Shown: piece after piece, positions 24,093-32,619 of the stretch
Layout: every line of letters starts with the position of its first letter
Position numbering within the stretch: position 1 is the stretch's first letter
Source of the DNA: Algivirga pacifica
Lineage (GTDB): Bacteria > Bacteroidota > Bacteroidia > Cytophagales > Flammeovirgaceae
Direction: 5' to 3'
DNA: 64,000 nucleotides
Assembly: GCF_039543525.1 (NCBI RefSeq)
Contig: NZ_BAABJX010000024.1
Location: 1 to 64,000 of the forward strand
The notes under the pieces: generated by a model
Told to the model about the DNA's origin: nothing
Databases searched by the model: none
Seen by the model: the letters and a program-made list of their open reading frames with translations, nothing else
Position numbers and translations under genes: made by a program

Positions 24093-25055
24093 CTACGCAA
24101 TATATTCTGGTATTTTTTTATGATTCTTTTGTTTTTGCTGCATCTGCTCCTTGGTCATATCCAATGCACTGTTTACTTGATACCCTAGCAATAGGACATA
24201 GGAAATCGCTAGTAGCCAAAACATTACCCCAATAACAGCTCCAATCGATCCATACAATTTATTGTACGTATTGAAGTTTTCTAAGTATACAGAAAATATT
24301 GAAGAGACTGTTACTCCCAGTACTGTTGCAATCACAGATCCCGGAGAAATCATCTTCCAACGAGATTCTTGTGTAGGTGCAAAGTAATAGATAGTTGCTG
24401 TATTCAGGAACATCAGAAAAATCATTACAATAAATCGCAAGACATAGATCAAGTAATACACAAAGAACGTATCAATAAATCCTTGCTTCACCAAGAAGGT
24501 TAAGATCACCTTTCCATAAATCAACAATATAATTGCTGAGAATAGTGTAAAAGCCAACAAGAATGTCAGTAGTAGGGCTATACTATATAGCTTCCAAATA
24601 CTCCTTCTTTCCTGTTGGGAGCAACAACTATTAAACGCATCCATCAATGATCGCATACCACTGGTTGCCATATACGTCGCCAACACGAAACCAAAGGACA
24701 TCAATCCGCTCCTTGGACGAGAGATTATATCCTCAATAATAATTTGTGCTGATTCCATCACATAGGTGGGGATCATTTCTTTAAGAAAATCAAAGATCAT
24801 CTGATCAAACCCATCAATAGGAAGGTAAGGAATCAAGGTAAAAATGAAAATAATTGTAGGTAGGATCGCTAACGTAAAATTGAATGCTACAGCCTGTGCT
24901 CTTTGCAACGTATCGTCCTGATCCAGCTTATACAGAAAGACATTGATAATACTGTAGAGTGATGCACCCACACTCTTAAAACGAATGCTTTTTAGGTACT
25001 CCACAACAGATTCCCCTACCTTACTTTCAGATAGCCATTTATTCAATGTACTCAT
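24093..25055 (-). CDS. YihY/virulence factor BrkB family membrane protein
   Basis: A 320-residue inner-membrane protein of the BrkB/YihY family (formerly called RNase BN). About six membrane helices are visible, with the family patterns RAQAVAFNFTLAILPTIIF, ATSGMRSLMDAFN and FNTYNKLYGSIGAVIGVMFWLLAISYVLLLG. The biochemical function of the family is not established. The start overlaps the stop of the upstream thioesterase gene by 4 bp, so the two are co-translated. tRNA-Ser genes follow directly downstream. Confidence 0.88.
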   Translation of the reverse strand: MSTLNKWLSESKVGESVVEYLKSIRFKSVGASLYSIINVFLYKLDQDDTLQRAQAVAFNFTLAILPTIIFIFTLIPYLPIDGFDQMIFDFLKEMIPTYVMESAQIIIEDIISRPRSGLMSFGFVLATYMATSGMRSLMDAFNSCCSQQERRSIWKLYSIALLLTFLLAFTLFSAIILLIYGKVILTFLVKQGFIDTFFVYYLIYVLRFIVMIFLMFLNTATIYYFAPTQESRWKMISPGSVIATVLGVTVSSIFSVYLENFNTYNKLYGSIGAVIGVMFWLLAISYVLLLGYQVNSALDMTKEQMQQKQKNHKKIPEYIA

Positions 25056-25477
25056 GGTCTTGAAGTTGTGTTATCAAAATGGGGAGCCAACAACTGTAGC
25101 AATGACTCAGGAGCCTTACAAGGTCGTTGTGTTTCTACACTCAAAAATACAAGTGTCGTATAACCTATATTTAGTAATGCGCCTTCCTCATCATATAACT
25201 CATACTCAAAGCGTACCCTCGTACTAGGCATCTCTTTGAGCATCGTCTTAATCGTCACCAGATTATCATATTTGGCTGGGCGGATAAACTTGGAGTAATT
25301 TTCCAAAACTGGCAGCATGATACCGTCTTCCTCCATTTTCTTATAGCTCATACCCATCGCACGAAGTGCTTCTACACGGCCGATCTCGTAAAATTTGGCA
25401 TAATTGCCATAATACATAAAGCCCATTTGGTCAGTATCTGCATAACGCACACGTTCTTGAGTTGTATGTAAAAACAT
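25052..25477 (-). CDS. Acyl-CoA thioesterase, hotdog fold (YbgC/4HBT family)
   Basis: A 141-residue single-hotdog thioesterase. The active-site motif near the N-terminus is clear: RVRYADTDQMGFMYYGNYAKFYE, quoted in part as YADTDQMGFMYYGNY, with the catalytic Asp. It would hydrolyse acyl-CoA or acyl-ACP in the cytoplasm; YbgC relatives are linked to phospholipid synthesis and Tol-Pal. It is the first gene of a two-gene operon with the BrkB-family protein (4-bp overlap). The substrate cannot be assigned. Confidence 0.9.
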   Translation of the reverse strand: MFLHTTQERVRYADTDQMGFMYYGNYAKFYEIGRVEALRAMGMSYKKMEEDGIMLPVLENYSKFIRPAKYDNLVTIKTMLKEMPSTRVRFEYELYDEEGALLNIGYTTLVFLSVETQRPCKAPESLLQLLAPHFDNTTSRP

Positions 25478-25550
25478 CGCTTATTCGTTTGTTTAGTCGT
25501 TATACCACAGGTTTTATGCCTTAAAAAGACGCCCTGTAAGAAAGTCATTT

Positions 25551-25582
25551 CAAAAGTAGAATATTAACTTTTATTAACGCAA
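25551..25582 (-). promoter_or_regulatory. Promoter of the thioesterase-BrkB operon
   Basis: On the minus strand TTG (25582-25580), 21 bases, then TACTTTTG (25558-25551), about 75 bp before the thioesterase start. Confidence 0.5.
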
Positions 25583-25676
25583 TAAAAAGTACACCAAGCG
25601 CTAAAGTACAATACTTTTCAGAAAAAATACAAAAATACATTTTTTCCTTCATGCAAGTTATTCCTTGAAACGATCA

Positions 25677-25707
25677 TTGTAGCCCACCTCCTTCGTCCTT
25701 AGCTTTG
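25677..25707 (+). promoter_or_regulatory. Promoter of nhaD
   Basis: TTG (25677-25679), 20 bases, TAGCTTTG (25700-25707), a full Bacteroidota match. It overlaps a TTG at 25705 that would otherwise be the longest-frame start, so translation must begin downstream, at the ATG at 25759. Confidence 0.72.
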
Positions 25708-25758
25708 CACAAAACCTACATAGCTCATTATACCCTAACTACTAACGATCACGCCACT

Positions 25759-27057
25759 ATGACAATCCTCATAATAACCATATTTGTCATCGGTTATTTA
25801 ACCATTGCTCTGGAACATAATCTTAAAATAGATAAATCAGCTCCAGCTCTAATCATAGGTGTACTTTGTTGGACTACCTATATTATTTTAGGCGACAAGG
25901 CTTCCCATTCTGTAGTTCACGAACTTTATGAATACCTAGGAGAAATTGCCGGTGTACTTTTCTTCCTTTTGGGTGCCATGACTATTGTCGAACTGATTGA
26001 CGCCCACGAAGGATTCTCTGATATAACACGTTTCATAACAACTAATAAAAGAATAAAGTTGCTTTGGAGTATTAGTATACTCACATTTTTTCTTTCTGCA
26101 GCCCTAGATAACCTCACCACTACGATTGTGATGGTCTCTATCTTAAGGAAGTTGATCAAGGAACGGGAAGTCCGTATATTCTTTATCAGTATAGTGGTGA
26201 TTGCCGCTAATGCTGGGGGAGCTTGGTCTCCTATAGGTGACGTTACCACCACTATGCTCTGGATTGGAGGGCAAATTACATCCAACAATATCGTACACAA
26301 GCTTATTCTTCCAAGCTCTATATGTTTGTTTGTTCCACTCTTAGTAGCCTCTTTCTCTTACAGGCATCAACTCTACAGAAAATTGGAGGCACCAACTCCT
26401 GACCCTGATCTGGAGGCAGAAGAGAATACCGTGTCTGCTTTAGAAAGAAGAATCGTACTCTTTATGGGTATCACAGCGCTTTTATTTGTTCCTGTCTTCA
26501 AAACCGTTACCCACCTTCCTCCTTTTATGGGTATCCTACTTGGACTAGGTGTTTTATGGTTAGTTACTGAGGTACTTCACAAGCATAAAGAGGATCACCA
26601 TAAGGCAGAGTTATCCGTTATGGGGGTCCTCAAAAAAGTAGACGTTCCCAGCGTGCTCTTCTTCTTTGGTATTTTGGTCGCCATCTCCAGCTTACAAGCT
26701 ACCGGACTATTACAGTCATTAGCTGACTTTTTGGATCGTGCCATCGGAGATATATATATTATCGGTCTAGCTTTGGGACTATTGTCTGCTATCGTAGACA
26801 ATGTTCCATTGGTCGCTGCTACTATGGGAATGTATGACTTAAGCATCTTCCCTACAGATCATATCATGTGGGAGTTTATTGCCTACTGTGCAGGGACTGG
26901 AGGAAGTGCCTTGATTATTGGCTCTGCTGCAGGCGTTGCCGCCATGGGAATGGAAAAAATTCCGTTTTTATGGTATCTCAAAAAGGTTAGTTGGCTTGCG
27001 TTGTTGGGGTATTTTGCTGGTGCTGCTACATTTATACTAATGCAATACCAACTATAA
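25759..27057 (+). CDS. nhaD: Na+/H+ antiporter, NhaD type
   Basis: A sodium:proton antiporter of the ion-transporter superfamily (NhaD/ArsB/CitMHS), 432 residues with about 11-12 membrane helices. Diagnostic patterns are HELYEYLGEIAGVLFFLLGAM, AALDNLTTTIVMVSILRKL, ANAGGAWSPIGDVTTTMLWI and, in the second half, SAIVDNVPLVAATMGMYDL and GTGGSALIIGSAAGVAAMG. It exports Na+ (Li+) and acidifies the cytoplasm under alkaline or saline conditions, which fits a marine organism. The start at 25759 was chosen because the promoter covers the longer frame. Monocistronic. Confidence 0.92.
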   Translation: MTILIITIFVIGYLTIALEHNLKIDKSAPALIIGVLCWTTYIILGDKASHSVVHELYEYLGEIAGVLFFLLGAMTIVELIDAHEGFSDITRFITTNKRIKLLWSISILTFFLSAALDNLTTTIVMVSILRKLIKEREVRIFFISIVVIAANAGGAWSPIGDVTTTMLWIGGQITSNNIVHKLILPSSICLFVPLLVASFSYRHQLYRKLEAPTPDPDLEAEENTVSALERRIVLFMGITALLFVPVFKTVTHLPPFMGILLGLGVLWLVTEVLHKHKEDHHKAELSVMGVLKKVDVPSVLFFFGILVAISSLQATGLLQSLADFLDRAIGDIYIIGLALGLLSAIVDNVPLVAATMGMYDLSIFPTDHIMWEFIAYCAGTGGSALIIGSAAGVAAMGMEKIPFLWYLKKVSWLALLGYFAGAATFILMQYQL

Positions 27058-27065
27058 AGTTTGTT

Positions 27066-27235
27066 CATGGTGTTTAGTTGAGCTTCGCTCGTTCATGATG
27101 TTTAGTTGAGTTGTTTGTTCAGGATGTTTAGTGACTCTGTTCCATTTCCTACTCAAATAACAAACAACTAAACATTTTGAACGAGCGAAGCTCTATTCAA
27201 CTCATCACGAAGTGATGAAATTCAACGATTCAACA
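27066..27235. repeat. TTTAGTTGA / micro-hairpin inverted repeat between convergent genes
   Basis: Left half: two copies of GTTCATNNTGTTTAGTTGAG with GAGC-ttc-GCTC (27080-27090). Right half: the reverse-complement words AACAACTAAACATTTTGAAC, then GAGC-gaa-GCTC (27183-27193), CATCAC-gaa-GTGATG (27203-27217) and GATTCAACAAA. It spans almost the whole gap between nhaD and the next, opposite gene. Confidence 0.85.
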
Positions 27236-27239
27236 AAAT

Positions 27240-27647
27240 TTATCGCATCAAGGGCTTAATGACCATACGATCTGCTTCCATCTCTTCTATTTCAAACGAC
27301 TCTTCCGTTCCATCCTTAAAAGACAAGGTAACCACACTATCCTCTTTTTGATACTCCCAGGTTCCTTCTCTAAAAAGATACGCATCATTTCGCCCAGTTT
27401 CTTTCTTCATAAAAGCACCATTTTTTTCAAAGGTATATTGTGTTCGTCCTCCTCGAATCAAGGGTAAATCGACAGTCTCATCTCTAAACACCTCCAACTC
27501 TCCATCATACTTCTCATACTGCCACGTCTGGTAAAAATGACTTTCAGGATATGCGTTTTTCTTCTGGCAGGCTATCATCCCAGAACACATACCTATAGCA
27601 ATTAAAAAAATGGAAAGGATACGTAGCATTTGTTTAGTTTTTAGCAT
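27240..27647 (-). CDS. Small lipoprotein, lipocalin-like
   Basis: A 135-residue predicted lipoprotein. The signal peptide ends in the lipobox GMIAC (Cys27 from the first Met; translation could also begin at Met7). The mature part is short and beta-rich with WQYEKYDGE, TQYTFEKNGAFMKKE, GTWEYQKEDSVVTLSFKDG, resembling small 'lipocalin-like' domains common in Bacteroidota. No catalytic residues are visible. Function unknown; it faces nhaD across a repeat and stands alone. Confidence 0.7.
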   Translation of the reverse strand: MLKTKQMLRILSIFLIAIGMCSGMIACQKKNAYPESHFYQTWQYEKYDGELEVFRDETVDLPLIRGGRTQYTFEKNGAFMKKETGRNDAYLFREGTWEYQKEDSVVTLSFKDGTEESFEIEEMEADRMVIKPLMR

Positions 27648-27719
27648 TATTAAATGAATATTCCTGTCAACCGCTTACGATCTGTCTATTAATCAGTGGG
27701 AATAATACTCCTTAGTCTC

Positions 27720-27727
27720 TACCTTTG
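27720..27727 (+). promoter_or_regulatory. -7 element (TACCTTTG) of the NfuA-like gene
   Basis: Matches TAnnTTTG, about 120 bp before the start at 27850. The -33 box is unclear. Confidence 0.4.
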
Positions 27728-27849
27728 TAATAATTCTTATGAATTGTATCACAGAAACAAGCGTATAGAACTAAAAGAGTACTAACGAACTGAACAAACC
27801 TATACGCTTACGTGTTAACGCATTGGATAAATCTAAATTTCTATAAAAA

Positions 27850-28461
27850 ATGTCAGATATAAAATACAACAAGGAGAAGTTATATCCTAAGAATGTGACT
27901 ATATATACAGAGGCAAACCCCAACCCGAATTCCATGAAGTTTATGCTAAGCTTCTTGCTAATTGGTAACGGAGACAGCTTTGACTTTCCTGATTTACCAA
28001 GTGCTGGAAAGTCTCCTTTGGCTACTGCACTTTTCGAGAAATTTGACTACATCGAGCGTGTATTTTTGATGGCTAACTTTATTACCATCACTAAGAAGGA
28101 AAGCGTAGAGTGGATGGACGTTGTTCCTGAACTAAAAGGCTTCCTAAAAGAATTTTTCGAAACAGGAGGGGAGTTATTCAATGAGCAACAACCAGAACAA
28201 CAGGTAATCATTGATACAGACTCTGAAGCGGTTAAGAAAATCAAAGGGGTATTGGATGAGTATATCAAACCAGCTGTTGAATCAGATGGAGGAGCTATTC
28301 AGTTTCACTCTTTCGATGAAGAAAGTGGTGTTGTAAAGGTATTGTTACAAGGAGCTTGTAGCGGTTGTCCTTCTTCTACCATCACTTTGAAAGCCGGAAT
28401 CGAGAATATGCTAAAACGTATGGTTCCTTCTGTGAAAGAAGTTGTTGCCGAAGGCGTATAA
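27850..28461 (+). CDS. NifU-like Fe-S cluster carrier (Nfu family)
   Basis: A 203-residue Nfu protein that carries and delivers Fe-S clusters to apo-proteins. The N-terminal Nfu_N domain (about residues 15-105: TEANPNPNSMKFMLSF, SPLATALFEKFDYIERVF) is followed by the C-terminal NifU domain with the cluster-binding C170-S-G-C173 in LLQGACSGCPSSTITLKAG. Both domains and normal length are present. It is monocistronic and ends at a bidirectional terminator shared with the KirBac gene. Confidence 0.93.
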   Translation: MSDIKYNKEKLYPKNVTIYTEANPNPNSMKFMLSFLLIGNGDSFDFPDLPSAGKSPLATALFEKFDYIERVFLMANFITITKKESVEWMDVVPELKGFLKEFFETGGELFNEQQPEQQVIIDTDSEAVKKIKGVLDEYIKPAVESDGGAIQFHSFDEESGVVKVLLQGACSGCPSSTITLKAGIENMLKRMVPSVKEVVAEGV

Positions 28462-28466
28462 TCATA

Positions 28467-28497
28467 AAAGTCATAGTGAGCTATTCACTATGACTTT
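28467..28497. terminator. Bidirectional terminator overlapping the end of the KirBac gene
   Basis: AAAGTCATAGTGA (28467-28479) pairs perfectly with TCACTATGACTTT (28485-28497), followed by CTTTTT. The right arm forms the last codons of the leftward Kir gene. Confidence 0.85.
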
Positions 28498-29425
28498 CTT
28501 TTTGCTTTAAGGCATCTATACGGGAAACATCCATCGTAAATCCGCCCTCATTATTCACCCTAAAAATACGTTCAAATTGCTCCTCCCACTGAAACTCAGT
28601 GATATGATAGGAGTGTCTCGTATAAAGGTTTTCCCTATAGGTATCATCATAAGCCTTGATAAGAATAATCAGTTCCGCTTCCTTCTCTAATAAATCTTTT
28701 TTACTCAAATTTTTCATCGGACTATCCTCATCAATAATATGGGTAATTGTCCACGTCAAAGGAAGAAAATGAATATCTGCGACTTCTAAAGGCAGCCTAA
28801 AATATTCTCTAAAATACGTCCCATCCTTACGCTTTCCTTCCAAGGAAAGGATCACCGTTGCCTCCAGCTCCATCAATACATTAGAACGTTTATTTGCAAC
28901 TCTAAACTGTATGGACTTACGGTCTGTTTTCTTATAAGATGTATAAAGGGCAAAATTACTAAATAGTAATTTTGCATTGGGTCTGGAAAAACGGGCAAAC
29001 AATAATCCCGTAGACAAAGCTGAGATCAATAACCCCAAAAGAGCCTCCAAACTGGACACCAAACTAGCACTTTCTCCTACCGGAGACAATGCACCATACC
29101 CCACCGTCGAGAATGTTTGTACACTAAAGTGAAATGCCGTCAGCAAATCCTTGTACCCATCATGAGTAACCATCGCTCCGGAAATATTCTCCAATCCTAT
29201 CTGCAAATACAGGAGCGCAAATAATAAATTAAACAGGAAGATTACACTACCTGTCAATACAAAAAAAACACTCCACGATGTATCTACCAACCATTGGTAT
29301 AATGTCCTGAAGCGTCCAAAACTCCCGATACGTTCCACATTAAAAGAACCATCTTGAAGAATTAGTCTTTTGCTCTTCTTATAGTAGTAGGTACCTGTTC
29401 CCGGATCTTGTTCTTTATAAGACAT
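28481..29425 (-). CDS. Inward-rectifier-type potassium channel (KirBac family)
   Basis: A 314-residue prokaryotic Kir channel. It has an amphipathic slide helix (about 38-50), TM1 (about 52-75), a pore helix, the selectivity filter TVGYG at 107-111, TM2 (about 125-147), and a cytoplasmic immunoglobulin-like domain from about 155 (RKSIQFRVANKRSNVLMELEA, DSPMKNLSKKDLLEKEAELI). All parts are of normal length. It conducts K+ across the inner membrane and in studied homologues is gated by lipids and pH. A MITE copy lies just upstream (29460-29526). Confidence 0.93.
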   Translation of the reverse strand: MSYKEQDPGTGTYYYKKSKRLILQDGSFNVERIGSFGRFRTLYQWLVDTSWSVFFVLTGSVIFLFNLLFALLYLQIGLENISGAMVTHDGYKDLLTAFHFSVQTFSTVGYGALSPVGESASLVSSLEALLGLLISALSTGLLFARFSRPNAKLLFSNFALYTSYKKTDRKSIQFRVANKRSNVLMELEATVILSLEGKRKDGTYFREYFRLPLEVADIHFLPLTWTITHIIDEDSPMKNLSKKDLLEKEAELIILIKAYDDTYRENLYTRHSYHITEFQWEEQFERIFRVNNEGGFTMDVSRIDALKQKESHSE

Positions 29426-29459
29426 GTTATTGCGATAGTCATTAAGATCGATGTGCTAA

Positions 29460-29526
29460 GAGCTTGTTTGGAATACTGATTCAGAAAGAAAATTCCTCTA
29501 TCTAAATCAGTATTCCAAACAAGCTC
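29460..29526. mobile_element. MITE copy 2 (67 bp) upstream of the KirBac gene
   Basis: Begins GAGCTTGTTTGGAATAC and ends with the reverse complement; 22 bp of the ends match perfectly. It is flanked by TAA on both sides (29457-29459 and 29527-29529). It looks like copy 1 with the central section deleted. As RNA it would form one long hairpin 35 bp before the Kir start codon. Confidence 0.87.
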
Positions 29527-29612
29527 TAATTTATTGGCTATGTTTATCAACAAAAAAGGAGAAAGTGCAAGTCACATTGCTAATGCTCTCATACCTTCCC
29601 CCTTTTCTTCTA

Positions 29613-32012
29613 TTATTTAATACTTACTTCCAAATCGCCTTCTTCCCAAGTAGTTTTTATCGTTATCATGTTTTTGTCTTCATGATACTCATATTCCTCT
29701 CTTGAAAGACTATTATTATTCACCTTGACAGACTTCGGTGCTTTCGTCCAGTTGTGTATCATCAATGTGATTTTTTGTGCTTGTGGCTTCCCTACATATT
29801 CTCCTCCTTCTTTACTCAATAGCATAGACAGGCGTTTCTTTCCTTTCTGTACTGCCTGCATCTTAATCAACATATACTGTCCTTTCTCATAAGCTCCTTT
29901 GGTACGGCCATCATCATCATATACTTCAGACGTCTGGTTCTTCACCATAGGATCATTATAATAATGCACCTCCATCTCATCCAGCTTATACGCTTCCGTA
30001 TGCTGAATCAATGGCAACATTGGAACAAACCCTCTCACAAAAACAGGAATATGGTCCATCGTAAGATCTACCTGTATGGACTGTCCTCCTTTATACGCTT
30101 TACCCGTATAGAAGTCGAACCATGTATTTCCTTTTGGAAGATATACTTTCATAGACTTCTGCCCTTTCTTCAATACAGGAGCTACCAGGAAGTTATTTCC
30201 GAATAAGTAAGCGTCAGAGTAATTCAATAATTTCTTATTCTCCTCCTCCAAATACATCAACGGTCTCATTAATGGCGTACCCTTCGTATGGTTCTCATAA
30301 GCTAGCGTATAGATATACGGCAATAATTTATATCTCAACTGAATCGCTGCCTCTGCATACTCTCTGGTTTCCCCCTCAAAGAAAATTGCTTCGGAAGGAA
30401 TATCCTCCTGTGCGTGCGGACGGAAAATCGGCTGGAATACTCCATACTGCAACCAACGAGCATACAGTTCCTCTACATCTTTCTGGGTTTGTCCTCCATT
30501 CGCAAAACCTCCCAGGTCAGAACTCATATATCCCAAACCACTCATTCCCATCGTCAAAGCGATATTCGGCTGTGCTCTCAGTCCTCCAAAGGTTCTATTC
30601 ACATCTCCAGACCAAGGGAACATGCCAAAACGCTGAGAACCAGCAAACCCTGAACGCATCAAGAAAAATGGTCTTTCTTCTTCGTACTCTTCTGAGTACT
30701 TGTTGAACAATGTTTTTGCCCACTCGTGACCGTACGCATTATGTACTTCATCAGCACTTCCATTGACGTGCTGTAGCTCTTTTGGATGTACCTCAGGCTC
30801 TCCAAGGTCTCCCCACCAACCTGCTACACCTAGGTCGATTTGTTTCTTATAAAATTGCCAGAACCAATCCTTCGCTTCCGGTTTCCAAATATCTACCAAG
30901 CCTGTTTCTCCAAAGAAAAAGTTAAAGACAAAAGGATGTCCGTCTTTATCGGTACCCAATACTTTCTTTGCTACCGCATCATCCCAGGTACTAGAAGATG
31001 TTAGAATAAATGGCTCTGTAATCAATACGGTTTTCACGCCCATATTATCCAACTCATCAATCATCTGCTGAGGAGATGGAAAAGCTGCACTATCCCAATC
31101 CAGATTACCCATAAATCCTTGAACCTCTGGCCCAAACCAGTATAAATCCAGTACAATGGCATCCAATGGGATATTTTGCTCTCTGAACTTCTTCACGACA
31201 TTCATAACCTCTTCCTGAGAGCGGTATCCAAAGCGAGAAGCAAAGTTTCCTAAAGCCCATCTTGGAGGCATAGGCTGATACCCCGTCATGTTCACATAGT
31301 TCTGTGTAACTTCTTTCATGGAAGGACCAGCAATCACAAAGTAACTCATACGTCCCCCAATCAACTCAAAGGATAGCTCATTCTTCCTTGTTTTGGCAAT
31401 ATCCAAAAACCCTACCTGAGGGTTATCCATCAACAACGCATAATTATTGGAAGACAGCACCAATGGAAGTCCAAAGTTCATTTGCTCACTATAATCCTCA
31501 TAACCATAGTGGGCACGGTTATATAATGGAAAACGGTGACCTTTACGATCTAAGGTCATGGCACGTTCGCCAGCACCATAGATATGCTCTCCATCTTCTA
31601 TCTGGAAACGGAAACCCTTCAAGGTATCCGCATTGAAGTAACCTGCCGATTCCTCCAGTATTTTCTGGCTTTCATAGAAGAACGTAATGCCAAAAGGCGC
31701 TTTCTTTATTCTTACGGAGATACCCTTATCAATCCCATATTCCAGAGCCTTATCCCCCTCGTCGAATGCCGCTTGTATCTTTTGTGGTGGTAGAATCACT
31801 GCATCCAATGATGCTTCATTGTCATGATCTCCTGACTTTGGCGTAAATTTCACCTCCATACTATAAGAAGTATATGGGATAAAATCTATCGTCCCGTCAT
31901 TGGTTTCTACGGTTAATTTATCGCTCTGTAATTGGTGGCCCACATAATTACGTTGGGCAAAAAGCATATGCCCAGATAAAAGGCACAGTAATACTAACGT
32001 AAGACGCTTCAT
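29613..32012 (-). CDS. Glycoside hydrolase family 31 alpha-glucosidase / alpha-transglucosylase
   Basis: A 799-residue secreted GH31 enzyme with a signal peptide (MKRLTLVLLCLLSGHMLFAQ). The N-terminal beta-domain is followed by the (beta/alpha)8 barrel beginning MPPRWALGNFASRFGY (248-263). The catalytic nucleophile is D402 in GWWGDLGEPE and the acid/base is D470 in FPWSGDVNRTF. The DLYWFGPEVQGFMGNLDWD region and WWGDLGEPE resemble the bacterial GH31 group that includes oligosaccharide 4-alpha-glucosyltransferase (Cellvibrio Agd31B type), so it may rearrange alpha-glucans rather than only hydrolyse them; this is inference. No SusCD pair is nearby. Confidence 0.9.
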   Translation of the reverse strand: MKRLTLVLLCLLSGHMLFAQRNYVGHQLQSDKLTVETNDGTIDFIPYTSYSMEVKFTPKSGDHDNEASLDAVILPPQKIQAAFDEGDKALEYGIDKGISVRIKKAPFGITFFYESQKILEESAGYFNADTLKGFRFQIEDGEHIYGAGERAMTLDRKGHRFPLYNRAHYGYEDYSEQMNFGLPLVLSSNNYALLMDNPQVGFLDIAKTRKNELSFELIGGRMSYFVIAGPSMKEVTQNYVNMTGYQPMPPRWALGNFASRFGYRSQEEVMNVVKKFREQNIPLDAIVLDLYWFGPEVQGFMGNLDWDSAAFPSPQQMIDELDNMGVKTVLITEPFILTSSSTWDDAVAKKVLGTDKDGHPFVFNFFFGETGLVDIWKPEAKDWFWQFYKKQIDLGVAGWWGDLGEPEVHPKELQHVNGSADEVHNAYGHEWAKTLFNKYSEEYEEERPFFLMRSGFAGSQRFGMFPWSGDVNRTFGGLRAQPNIALTMGMSGLGYMSSDLGGFANGGQTQKDVEELYARWLQYGVFQPIFRPHAQEDIPSEAIFFEGETREYAEAAIQLRYKLLPYIYTLAYENHTKGTPLMRPLMYLEEENKKLLNYSDAYLFGNNFLVAPVLKKGQKSMKVYLPKGNTWFDFYTGKAYKGGQSIQVDLTMDHIPVFVRGFVPMLPLIQHTEAYKLDEMEVHYYNDPMVKNQTSEVYDDDGRTKGAYEKGQYMLIKMQAVQKGKKRLSMLLSKEGGEYVGKPQAQKITLMIHNWTKAPKSVKVNNNSLSREEYEYHEDKNMITIKTTWEEGDLEVSIK

Positions 32013-32169
32013 AGTGAATGATTTGTATAAAATGATTGGTTTAATCTTGCTATATGTTCAATGTGCTATTTGTAAAAATACAAGAGACTATGGTATAATC
32101 TAATGTTTTGCATCACCATTAAGAGAAATTCAATAAAATATTGAAGAATGGATTGGATATAAAAAACAT

Positions 32170-32492
32170 GAATCATCCCATATTAACAAATAGCTTAGCT
32201 TTCTGAGAATTCATCACTTTACAGCTATCTCAAAAGCCCTTTATGAGCTTCTTCATTTTTTCCTTGATGAAAAAACGAAGCAAAAAAATCAAGGCTTTGA
32301 AGAATTTGCCTAATTTCTAATCGCAAAAGCTAAAAATTCCAAACTCGCTGCGCTCAAACAATGGAATTTTCTTGACGCTTTTACGATTAAAAATTTTAAC
32401 GGCAATTCTTCAAGGCCATTTTTAGATATATAAAGGTACTTTTTAAAGAAAAAAATATGAGCCACCCCTTAAATGTTAATATGGGATGACTC
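32170..32492. repeat. Large nested palindromic element (about 320 bp) upstream of the GH31 gene
   Basis: Outer arms: GAATCATCCCATATTAACA (32170-32188) and TGTTAATATGGGATGACTC (32474-32492). A middle pair: GGCTTTGAAGAATTTGCC (32293-32310) with GGCAATTCTTCAAGGCC (32401-32417). Inner pairs: TAATCGCAAAAGC with GCTTTTACGATTA, AAAATTCC with GGAATTTT. At the centre is CTCGCTGCGCTCAAAC. The core resembles a repeat family I know from many Bacteroidota genomes. No gene is in the 600-bp gap. Confidence 0.82.
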
Positions 32493-32507
32493 ATCTGGTA
32501 CTTACTT

Positions 32508-32618
32508 GTTCATGTTGTTTAGGTGAGATAATGTTTTACTAGTTTTAAAACATAATAAACAACAAACTCAACTAAACAATGTGAACGAGCGAAGCTCAAT
32601 TAAACATTATGAACAATC
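32508..32618. repeat. TTTAG / micro-hairpin repeat downstream of rodA
   Basis: GTTCATGTTGTTTAGGTGAG on the left and CAACTAAACAATGTGAAC, GAGC-gaa-GCTC (32587-32597), AATTAAACATTATGAAC on the right. It ends two bases from the rodA stop. Confidence 0.8.
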
Positions 32619-32619
32619 A

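Noticed and set aside
25705..25758. TTG at 25705 as the start of nhaD
   Set aside because: It lies inside the -7 promoter element, so it is not transcribed as a start.
30272..30706. 144-codon rightward frame inside the GH31 gene
   Set aside because: Antisense shadow of a strongly supported coding frame; no family pattern.
32264..32450. Core of the nested palindrome as an insertion sequence remnant
   Set aside because: No transposase fragment in any frame and no target duplication could be identified; kept as a repeat only.
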